Assembly (NCBI GenBank): GCA_022843045.1
Contig: JALHOJ010000050.1
Location: 1-32,987 of the forward strand
Direction: 5' to 3'
From: Phycisphaerales bacterium
GTDB taxonomy: Bacteria; Planctomycetota; Phycisphaerae; Phycisphaerales; UBA1924
Length of the DNA: 32,987 nucleotides
The notes below the pieces were generated by a model. The model searched no databases and was not told where the DNA came from. It saw only the letters and a program-made list of their open reading frames with translations. How positions within the stretch are numbered: position 1 is the stretch's first letter; every line of letters begins with the position of its first letter. Positions 14,282-20,620 of the stretch are shown in pieces. The translations under genes were made by a program, and so were the position numbers.

Positions 14282-15217
14282 ATGTTCATCCCATCGTCCC
14301 GCACCGTGCTTGTCGCCCTCCCCGCCCTCGCCGCGTCGCTGGGCAGCCCAGCCGCCGCGCTCGCACAAATCACGATCAATTCCGGCGCCGTCAACGTCTT
14401 CGCCAATGGCACCGTCGGCTGCCAAGGCAGTTCCTCCGGCAACAACGTCGACGATCCGGACGAAGTGACCGGCACCTCGGGCCAACTGACCTCCGGCGCA
14501 TCCACCGGCGGCGGACCCGTCGCGCCCGGGGATCTGCCCACGCTGCCCGGTTGCCCGGCGTCGTTCACCGCCGCGAGCGCCGCGGCGGAGTTGATCGAAG
14601 GAACCGGCAGCTATCGCCGCATCCAGCAAGACCTGTCGATGGCGACCCAGATCATCAACATGGGTGGCAATCTGTGCAGCCACGGCGCGAATGCCGTGGG
14701 CTACACGCGCGTGTCGTTCACCGTGACGCAGCCCACACCCTACACCCTCAGCGGCAACGCGGCGTTCGACGACGAAGACGCGAGCGGCATGATCCGATTC
14801 GGCACGGTCTTCTTCGCGATCCACTTCGTGACGCGAGCGCAAAACGGTGACTTCCTGTTCTCCGGCACGCTGAACCCAGGTACCTACTCGCTCAACAGCA
14901 ACGCCGCGATCGCCGCGTCGTTCTCCAACACCACCGGCAACTTCGCCGAGACCGGCTCGTATACGGCGATCTTGACGCTGGGCACGCCGCCAGGTCCCAC
15001 CTGCGACTCCATCGACTTCAACAACGACGGCGCGCTGTTTGACCCCACCGACATCGACGCGTTCCTGAGCGTCTTTGCCGAGGGACCGTGCATTCCGGAA
15101 ACAGCAACGTGCAGCGACATCGACTTCAACAACGACGGCGCACTCTTCGATCCGTGCGATATCGATAGCTTCCTGCTCGCGTTTGCTGAGGGGCCGTGTA
15201 CGCTGTGCGGGATCTGA
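14282..15217 (+). CDS. Secreted protein with GC-type dockerin-like C-terminus
   Basis: This 311-residue protein starts at an ATG at 14282 with a strong AAAGGAG SD. It has a signal peptide (MFIPSSRTVLVALPALAASL... AAALAQ). The middle (about residues 30-235) is a beta-rich Gly/Ser/Thr/Asn domain of unknown role. From about residue 240 two tandem dockerin-like units follow: C-SIDFNNDGALFDPTDIDAF and CSDIDFNNDGALFDPCDIDSF, each ending FAEGPC, with a final CTLCGI. The D-x-N-x-D-G loops fit calcium binding as in EF-hand-like dockerins. In Phycisphaerae such modules probably anchor proteins to the cell surface or a complex, but the partner is not known. The terminal module is shared with the protein at 31262. 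Confidence 0.85.
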   Translation: MFIPSSRTVLVALPALAASLGSPAAALAQITINSGAVNVFANGTVGCQGSSSGNNVDDPDEVTGTSGQLTSGASTGGGPVAPGDLPTLPGCPASFTAASAAAELIEGTGSYRRIQQDLSMATQIINMGGNLCSHGANAVGYTRVSFTVTQPTPYTLSGNAAFDDEDASGMIRFGTVFFAIHFVTRAQNGDFLFSGTLNPGTYSLNSNAAIAASFSNTTGNFAETGSYTAILTLGTPPGPTCDSIDFNNDGALFDPTDIDAFLSVFAEGPCIPETATCSDIDFNNDGALFDPCDIDSFLLAFAEGPCTLCGI

Positions 15218-15218
15218 A

Positions 15219-15239
15219 CCGAGGGGCGCAAGCCCCGGG
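15219..15239. repeat. CCG..GGGCGCAAGCCC..GGG hairpin, downstream copy
   Basis: CCGAGGGGCGCAAGCCCCGGG lies immediately after the stop at 15217 and matches the copy at 14216-14236 in most positions. The GGGGC-GCAA-GCCCC stem-loop could also stabilise the 3' end of the message. It has no T run. Confidence 0.55.
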
Positions 15240-15302
15240 CGGAAGTCTCTGCGTATTCGGTCGCGCCAACTCACTCCGCCGACGGCTCGCGCCGCTCGGC
15301 GC

Positions 15303-16889
15303 TTACGGCAACGCCCCCATCACCCCCGCCAACCCATACACCACCACAGTGATGATCAACACGCACGCCAGATTCAAGAAGAACCCCGCCCGCACCATCT
15401 GCGGCACGCGCAGGTAGCCGCTGCTGAACACCAGCGCGTTGGGAGGCGTCCCACTGGGCATCATGAACGCCAGGCTTACCGCCAGCGTCACGCCGAAGAT
15501 CAGCACATAAGGATGCACACCCAGCACCGGCGCCGCCGTCGCCACCACCGGCAGCAGCACCGTCGCCACCGCCGTGTTGCTCCCAATCTCGCTCACGAAC
15601 ATCGCGCCCGCGACCACCACCAGCACCACCACCAGCGGATGCACATTCCGCAGCCCATCCAAGAGCGCGGCAAGCACTTCGTCAACGTTGTGTCGCTCCA
15701 CCGCCGCAGCGAGCGTCAGGCCTCCGCCGAAGAGCAACAGCACGCCCCAGGGAATCGTGCGCGCCGTCTTCCAGTCCAGCAGCATCGTCGCGTGCTTGGG
15801 ATGCACGGGAATCAGGAACATCAGCAGTGACGCCGTGATCGCGATCCCCGCATCGCTCAGCAAGACGATGGTCCGCCCCGTGTCGTCGACGCGCGTCAGT
15901 CCCAGCAACCCCGCAAGCTGCGGCCTGAAGATCCAGAAGACGCTCGCCAGCGTGAAGACCGCGATCACGAGCCACTCGCCTCTCGTCACCTTGCCCAATT
16001 GCTCGAGATCATGACGCAGCATCCGCTCCGCGCCCTCGACGCGCAGCCCCCGCATCGGAAACACGAGCACTAACAACCCCCAACAGATCGGCAGCGTCAT
16101 CAGCATCGCCGGGAGCCCGATCTTCAGCCATTCCGCGAACGTGATCGTGTCGTCATACGTCCTCCCGACAAACGCCGCAGCCACGCCATTGGGGGGCGAG
16201 CCCACGAGCGTCGCGACGCCGCCAATCGATGCCCCATACGCGATCGCCAGCATCGCGGCGACCCCAAAGTTGCGAGTGGGCCCGTCCGTCCCCATGCCAA
16301 AGCCCGGGTCAGCCGCTTGCGGATCGCCCGACAGTCCCGACGCCGAATGATGCCGCTCGCGTGCCAGCCGCACCACACCGATGGCAATCGGCAGCATCAT
16401 GATGCACGCCGCGGTATTGCTCACCCACATGCTCAGGATCGCCGTCGCGAGCAGCAGCCCGGCGATCAACCGATGCGGACTCGCGCCCAGCGCCACCATG
16501 ACCAGCAGCGCAAGCCGCTTGTGCAGATTCCACCGCTCCATCGCGCTGCCCAGCAGCATGCCGCCCAGAAACAAGTACACGACCTCATCCGCGTATGGCG
16601 CTGCCGTGCTGCGAAAGTCCGAGACCCCCGCGATCGGAAACGCCACCAGCGGCAGCAGCGCCGCAGCCTCGATCGCGATCGCTTCCGTCACCCACCACGT
16701 CGCCAGCCACGCCCCGATCGCAAGGGTCATTCTCCCCGCAGGCGACAGCGGCGCAAGCACCTCGCCCGCATCGTTGCGGATCGCATCGGGCAGCGTGTGG
16801 TACAGCACGATCGCGAGAATCGGCCCAAGAAACACCCCCACGATGCGTGTAGCGGTCCATGGTTCGCTCGCGTGTGGAATGTGGCCCAT
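15303..16889 (-). CDS. SLC13/DASS family sodium:dicarboxylate-type transporter
   Basis: This 528-residue inner-membrane carrier has about 12 hydrophobic segments. It shows the paired substrate/sodium motifs of the divalent anion:Na+ symporters: SNTAA at about residues 157-161 and GSNTA near 433, each next to a Pro-containing unwound helix (GASIGGVATLVGSPPNG and MPSGTPPNALVFSSGY). Family members carry C4-dicarboxylates, citrate or sulfate, and the sequence does not settle which. The central loop around residues 175-205 (GLSGDPQAADPGFGMG) is a variable insertion. It begins 15 bases after the PIN-TRAM gene stop, so they are likely cotranscribed. The SD is weak. Confidence 0.9.
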   Translation of the reverse strand: MGHIPHASEPWTATRIVGVFLGPILAIVLYHTLPDAIRNDAGEVLAPLSPAGRMTLAIGAWLATWWVTEAIAIEAAALLPLVAFPIAGVSDFRSTAAPYADEVVYLFLGGMLLGSAMERWNLHKRLALLVMVALGASPHRLIAGLLLATAILSMWVSNTAACIMMLPIAIGVVRLARERHHSASGLSGDPQAADPGFGMGTDGPTRNFGVAAMLAIAYGASIGGVATLVGSPPNGVAAAFVGRTYDDTITFAEWLKIGLPAMLMTLPICWGLLVLVFPMRGLRVEGAERMLRHDLEQLGKVTRGEWLVIAVFTLASVFWIFRPQLAGLLGLTRVDDTGRTIVLLSDAGIAITASLLMFLIPVHPKHATMLLDWKTARTIPWGVLLLFGGGLTLAAAVERHNVDEVLAALLDGLRNVHPLVVVLVVVAGAMFVSEIGSNTAVATVLLPVVATAAPVLGVHPYVLIFGVTLAVSLAFMMPSGTPPNALVFSSGYLRVPQMVRAGFFLNLACVLIITVVVYGLAGVMGALP

Positions 16890-16904
16890 CGCAGAAGGTA
16901 TCGC

Positions 16905-18344
16905 TTAGCGGCGCGGGTTGCGGGGCGTCCCTTGTCGAATGTTCGCGGGCAGGCGAGGCGGATGAGGCGAGCGGGCCTCGGGTGCCGCGGGCGCGCCGGC
17001 AGCGCCGGGCTCGGGTTGCTCGCTCGCAGGGGCATCAGGCCTCGCGACTTCAACCGACGCCACTTCCGGAGCTCTCGCGACAGGCGCGGCGGGTGCGTTG
17101 GTCGCCGCGACTTCACGCCGCGGCGCTTCCGCGCCAATCCGCGCGAAAATCAGCCGCCCCGCGCTGGTCTGCAGGCTGCTGGTCACGACGGCTTCCACCT
17201 GCCTGCCGATGAACTCTTCGCCATCTTCGAGAACGATCATGGTGCCATCGGGCATGTAGCCCACGCCCTGCCCAGCCTGCTCACCCTCGCGCAGCACCTT
17301 GACGCTCAGCATCTCGCCCGGCGCAAGGTTGATCTTCGCCGCGTTCGCAAGGTCGTTCAGGTTCAGGGCAAGGGCCCCCTGAATCCCCGCCACCCGCGCA
17401 AGCGCCACATCGGTCGTCAGGATCATCGCGGGCATCGCGCGGGCAAGGTCCACCAGCATCTGATCCACCGCGTTCTGCGCCACGGGCGTCTCGTCAATTG
17501 ATACGTCGACCGTCGCCTGCCGCTGGAGCTTGGTGATCATGTCCAACCCCCGCCGCCCCTTGGTCCGCTTCATGGTGTCCGCGCTGTCAGCGAGAGTTTG
17601 CAACTCACGCACGACAAACTGCGGGACAATCAGCGGAGCCTGAATGAACCTCGTGCTCGCGATATCAGCGATCCGGCCATCGATCAGCGCCGAGGAATCC
17701 AGCAGGATCGGGCGTACGCCGCGAATCTGCTTGGCGAACTCGATATAGGGAATCACCAGCCGGAAGTCGTCCTGCGTCTGCAGCACCGTCACCACGCCCA
17801 GATACCCCAGGCAAATGCCCACGATGATCTTGATCGACTGGATCATCGGCTGATACTGCTCGAACATCTGCCGGTCGGTCCAGCTCTGAAGGAGCAGGTC
17901 CGCCAGCGAGCCCAGCACCAACGCCGCCAGCAGGCCGAACAACAGCCCCACGACGACACCGACGATCGACGACACCCGCTTCACGGGCGTCAGCTTGTCG
18001 ACGCCCACCACCACCACCACGATGAGCGCCGCGATCGCCACAGGCGCCCAAAAGATCCGGTTGGCTTCCTTGCTCAGCGACCACGCCTGGTAGAACGCGA
18101 TCGTGGTAAACGTCACGATCAGAATCGCGAACACCAGTCGCACCACTCGTATCACGAACAGCCGCTGCAACTGCTCGGCGTCGGTGCGCCCGTGCTCAAG
18201 TCTGCCATGATCACCCCGGACCGACTCAATCGGCGGCGATCCGGCCAGAGAACCAGCCAGAGAACCGGCCAGAGAACCGGCGGAAGAAGGCGCGGGCGGC
18301 TCGGCATCGCCAGACCCCGCGCGCACGATGGACTCAGAGGACAT
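16905..18344 (-). CDS. Membrane-anchored PIN-TRAM domain protein (YacL-like)
   Basis: This 479-residue protein has four hydrophobic segments (about residues 62-86, 98-115, 125-150, 171-188), then a PIN nuclease-like domain with acidic residues D216 and D222 (RPILLDSSALIDGRIADI), REL, and TTDVALARVAGIQ, and a TRAM-type nucleic-acid-binding domain (KINLAPGEMLSVKVLREGEQAGQGVGY in parts). This order is that of the widespread YacL family, probably a membrane-bound RNase whose target is not established. The N-terminus carries an AGSL repeat from a 12-base tandem repeat, and the C-terminus is a Pro/Ala-rich tail. The ATG at 18344 has an excellent AGGAGGT SD. Confidence 0.9.
   Translation of the reverse strand: MSSESIVRAGSGDAEPPAPSSAGSLAGSLAGSLAGSPPIESVRGDHGRLEHGRTDAEQLQRLFVIRVVRLVFAILIVTFTTIAFYQAWSLSKEANRIFWAPVAIAALIVVVVVGVDKLTPVKRVSSIVGVVVGLLFGLLAALVLGSLADLLLQSWTDRQMFEQYQPMIQSIKIIVGICLGYLGVVTVLQTQDDFRLVIPYIEFAKQIRGVRPILLDSSALIDGRIADIASTRFIQAPLIVPQFVVRELQTLADSADTMKRTKGRRGLDMITKLQRQATVDVSIDETPVAQNAVDQMLVDLARAMPAMILTTDVALARVAGIQGALALNLNDLANAAKINLAPGEMLSVKVLREGEQAGQGVGYMPDGTMIVLEDGEEFIGRQVEAVVTSSLQTSAGRLIFARIGAEAPRREVAATNAPAAPVARAPEVASVEVARPDAPASEQPEPGAAGAPAAPEARSPHPPRLPANIRQGTPRNPRR
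18243..18283 (-). repeat. 12-base tandem repeat encoding AGSL units
   Basis: Units close to CCAGAGAACCGG repeat just over three times and encode AGSL-AGSL-AGSL-AGS near residues 22-35 of the PIN-TRAM protein. Such a tract can change length by slippage without breaking the frame. Nearly identical units suggest recent expansion. Confidence 0.75.
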
Positions 18345-18550
18345 GCAAACCTCCTGGAACGCTCCGGAATGTCGGTCCGCCTCCCATCAACACGAAAAAT
18401 CATGGGCACCCATGAAAGTGGAGTGGGACCGGAACATCCTACGGGCCAGCCCGCCGGTTGGGTCCAGCTTTGTCGCACACGCTCGGGCGATGCCCACGCC
18501 TGGAACCAGCGGACCGAACTCTCGGACGCGAACCCACCCACCCTCCTCGC
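18345..18550. other. Gap upstream of the PIN-TRAM gene with no gene seen
   Basis: No supported coding region or RNA is visible. A small palindrome, CATGGG-CA-CCCATG, lies near 18407-18420 upstream of the PIN-TRAM start and could be an operator or chance. The SRP RNA promoter begins at its right end. Confidence 0.5.
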
Positions 18551-18551
18551 G

Positions 18552-18557
18552 TATACT
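18552..18557 (+). promoter_or_regulatory. -10 element TATACT of the SRP RNA gene
   Basis: TATACT lies 20 bases before the proposed 5' stem of the SRP RNA, in the heptamer GTATACT also seen before nuoD. A transcript would start near 18564 and be trimmed. No good -35 is visible. Confidence 0.5.
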
Positions 18558-18577
18558 CCCCGCTCGCCTCGTCTCGT

Positions 18578-18690
18578 CGGTTGACGGCCGGGCCCGATGC
18601 ACGGGCGTGACCGTGAACCTGGTCAGGGCTTGACCGCAGCAGCCATAAGCGGCTTCCGTCCGGTGCCGTTGGTGTCCTGGCCGTCAACCG
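18578..18690 (+). ncRNA. ffs: Signal recognition particle RNA (4.5S, small bacterial type)
   Basis: This RNA is the scaffold of the particle that, with Ffh, delivers nascent membrane proteins to the membrane. The conserved domain IV core is present: GTGAACCTGGTCAGG (GGTCAGG at 18621-18627) opposite GCAGCAGCC (AGCAGCC at 18638-18644), the internal loop bound by Ffh. The ends close with a perfect 12-base stem, CGGTTGACGGCC (18578-18589) with GGCCGTCAACCG (18679-18690), giving about 113 bases. The apical 10 bases, GCTTGACCGC, lack the usual GGAA tetraloop; a UGAC loop (URRC pattern) is the best fit. Ends are inferred from pairing; the true 5' end may be a little upstream. Confidence 0.88.
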
Positions 18691-18746
18691 TCGAGATCGG
18701 GCAATCCACTTCCCCTGGTCGTTGGGCTCTAGTTCCGGAGACTCCC

Positions 18747-18899
18747 ATGACGAATCCCACGATGAACATCGTCACGTTGGCCTGGTCGGGCGGCTACGCC
18801 GGCCTCATCTTCGGCGGCATCCTCATCCTCGCCGCGATCTGCTTCGCCACCTGGGCCATGACCAAGGCCCGCACGCCCCTGGTCGGCGACGAGCACTGA
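18747..18899 (+). CDS. Small 50-residue membrane protein
   Basis: An ATG at 18747 with CCGGAG six bases upstream opens a 50-codon frame: MTNPTMNIVTLAWSGGYAGL..., with one hydrophobic helix (about residues 9-37, LIFGGILILAAICFATWAM) and a charged tail ending LVGDEH. The SD, codon use and membrane helix support a real gene. The leader contains AGTTCCGGAG, which recurs before the membrane protein at 19515. It follows the SRP RNA by 56 bases and may share its promoter. Function unknown. Confidence 0.65.
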   Translation: MTNPTMNIVTLAWSGGYAGLIFGGILILAAICFATWAMTKARTPLVGDEH

Positions 18900-18948
18900 T
18901 CCACCAACCTCAGTTCATTCCTGACCGCCCCCCCCGCGCGAGGGCGCC

Positions 18949-19515
18949 TCATGCCTTCGGCCACAGCCACGCGAACGTCCCCGCCGTCAGCGAGGCGTAG
19001 ATCACCGCGTCGATGATCCGACCGGGCAGGTGCGACCAGGGCATCCCCATCCAGATCGAAAGCGTGAGCGCGTTGCCCCCATGCGCCAGCAGCGCGATCA
19101 GTCCGCACACCTTGAACGCGTGCATGTACGACGTCCCCGGCTGCATTCCCGCGCTCCCGACGATGTACGCGACCAAGAACGCGATCCCCAGCAGGTTCAG
19201 TACCCACATGATCATGCTCAGCCCCATGCTGGGCGGCTTGCCCAGAATGTTCACGCTCGCATACGGCCCGGCCTTCATCTTCTCGATCACTTCCGGGTTC
19301 TTCCGATCCGCCCCGTGCCCGCAGTACGGCACCCAATAGACACCAGGTGCCAAGCCCAACCTGCGAACAAACTCGAGGATGTCCTTCTCCTTGTCGCCGG
19401 GGTTCTTGAAGTCGTTCTTGTGTATAGGGAGCAGCATCCACACGATCGCGCTGGCCACGTGCACGAGCACTGCCGACAACAGAATGGGTTTCCAAAACAA
19501 CTCGATGGTTTGCAT
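18949..19515 (-). CDS. Four-helix membrane protein of unknown function
   Basis: This 188-residue protein starts at an ATG at 19515 preceded by CCGGAG, five bases upstream, and begins MQTIELFWKPILLSAVLVHV. Hydrophobic segments lie at about residues 8-30, 98-118, 130-150 and 165-185. Between the first two is a soluble loop of about 65 residues (HKNDFKNPGDKEKDILEFVRRL, quoted in part; YCGHGADRKNPEVIEKM). I recognise no catalytic motif. It is convergent with the 50-residue membrane protein gene. An upstream in-frame ATG at 19578 is rejected for lack of an SD. Confidence 0.7.
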   Translation of the reverse strand: MQTIELFWKPILLSAVLVHVASAIVWMLLPIHKNDFKNPGDKEKDILEFVRRLGLAPGVYWVPYCGHGADRKNPEVIEKMKAGPYASVNILGKPPSMGLSMIMWVLNLLGIAFLVAYIVGSAGMQPGTSYMHAFKVCGLIALLAHGGNALTLSIWMGMPWSHLPGRIIDAVIYASLTAGTFAWLWPKA

Positions 19516-19599
19516 GGGGACTCCGGAACTGCCCCGACCCTCCGCTCCCAGCAAACCAGAATTCGCTCGATCTGTCAACCCCCGAGCAGAGAAAATCGC

Positions 19600-19686
19600 T
19601 CAGCGAGCCATCTCGCGGCGTGGTTCGAGCTTCAATTGCAGCCCACTCGGGGGATTCGCCGCGATCACGCTGAGGAGTTCACGCAT
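19600..19686 (-). CDS. Possible 28-residue ORF in frame after the hydrolase stop
   Basis: After the TGA of the hydrolase gene, the same frame continues as CASRAAV and then an ATG at 19686 opens MRELLSVIAANPPSGLQ..., ending EPRREMAR before a TGA. The composition (Leu, Val, Ile, Lys, Glu) looks protein-like. It may be the lost C-terminal end of the hydrolase, a micro-ORF, or chance. There is no SD. The rest of the 19516-19707 gap has an ACCCCCGAG/CTCGGGGG inverted pair (near 19579 and 19650). Confidence 0.3.
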   Translation of the reverse strand: MRELLSVIAANPPSGLQLKLEPRREMAR

Positions 19687-19707
19687 CACCGCAGCGCGCG
19701 AAGCGCA

Positions 19708-20610
19708 TCAATCGTGCGGCGGCTCACTCGCCGCGCCCGCCCCCAACAGCGGCGTTTCGCCCCGCAAGCGCCGCGCTGTGTCAATCAAGAACGCTTCCCA
19801 CCGGGCCGCCGCGAAGTGAGCAAACATCGCCGGCCCGCGCATCCAGATCGGATGCGTCCCCCACGGCGCGGTGCGCGTCGCGCCGACAATGCCATCCTTC
19901 AGCAGCGCGTACGCAGTGACATCAACAGGAAACTCTGCCGCGTGCTCGTCCAACCCGCGCAGCCAGGCCGAATCGGGCTTCAGCGCCCGAGCCGCGGCAT
20001 CGGGCGCAATCCGGTCCGCCATGATCGCGCCGCGATGAGGAGACGCAAACGTGAACGCCCGCTGAATCGACAATCGCGGTCCGCAGACCTCTCCCTTTCC
20101 CAACCCAGGCGTCCGCGCCGCCACGCCGCGCCGCGCCGACCCGCTCAGGGCACACCACCGCGAGAGCACGCCGCCCATCGAAATGCCCGCCGCATCGAGT
20201 TCGGGCGAGGTCACCGCGCCCGCGTCGATCCCCAATCGCGCCGCAACGCAATCCAGAATCCGCCTCGTGATCCGCGGGACATCCCCGAGCGTGCCGTACG
20301 AAACCACCACAAAGTCATTCGCCCGCCCGCTGGTGAGCGCCGCAAGATGATCCCGCAGGCTGTAGACAAGCCCCGACCACCCGTGGTACCCATTGAGCAC
20401 GACCACGGGCCTCGCAAGCTGCACCCGGATGTCGCGCATTCGCTCGCGTTCTTCTTTCAGCAGCCGCGGGCTCACGCCGATCCCGGGATTGCCCCCCTCG
20501 CGCGGATGCAGCCCCGCCAGCCGCACCGCTCCGGCAGAAGCGTCGACAATCCTCGCCGCAACGGCTTGGTGCAACGGCACGTCCAGGATGCCCGCATTGC
20601 TTGATCCCAT
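19708..20610 (-). CDS. Alpha/beta hydrolase, lipase-like
   Basis: This 300-residue protein has the alpha/beta hydrolase plan: a strand and oxyanion region RPVVVLNGYHGWSGLVYSL, a nucleophile elbow DAAGISMGGVLSRW with Ser144 (G-I-S-M-G), and a following FASPHRGAIM motif common in lipases of the PGAP1/class 2 type. The catalytic Asp and His are not certain; candidates lie in DVTAYALLKDG and MFAHFAAARW. A triacylglycerol, phospholipid or ester substrate is plausible but unproven. No signal peptide is clear. It starts 10 bases after the uvrA stop with ATGGAG as SD, so it is probably in the uvrA operon. The reading frame continues past its stop as a protein-like segment. Confidence 0.72.
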   Translation of the reverse strand: MGSSNAGILDVPLHQAVAARIVDASAGAVRLAGLHPREGGNPGIGVSPRLLKEERERMRDIRVQLARPVVVLNGYHGWSGLVYSLRDHLAALTSGRANDFVVVSYGTLGDVPRITRRILDCVAARLGIDAGAVTSPELDAAGISMGGVLSRWCALSGSARRGVAARTPGLGKGEVCGPRLSIQRAFTFASPHRGAIMADRIAPDAAARALKPDSAWLRGLDEHAAEFPVDVTAYALLKDGIVGATRTAPWGTHPIWMRGPAMFAHFAAARWEAFLIDTARRLRGETPLLGAGAASEPPHD

Positions 20611-20620
20611 TTCGCTCCAT

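Noticed and set aside
13288..14568. 426-codon minus-strand frame across the Thr/Pro-rich gene and dockerin gene
   Set aside because: It crosses a good plus-strand terminator and the dockerin gene's SD and signal peptide; Val/Gly repeats are the reverse of the Thr/Pro codons.
16317..17501. 394-codon plus-strand frame opposite the transporter and PIN-TRAM genes
   Set aside because: It spans two confident antisense genes and is Arg/His-rich without motifs.
19030..20604. 524-codon plus-strand frame across the membrane protein and hydrolase genes
   Set aside because: It is Arg/Pro/His-rich shadow sequence spanning two minus-strand genes.
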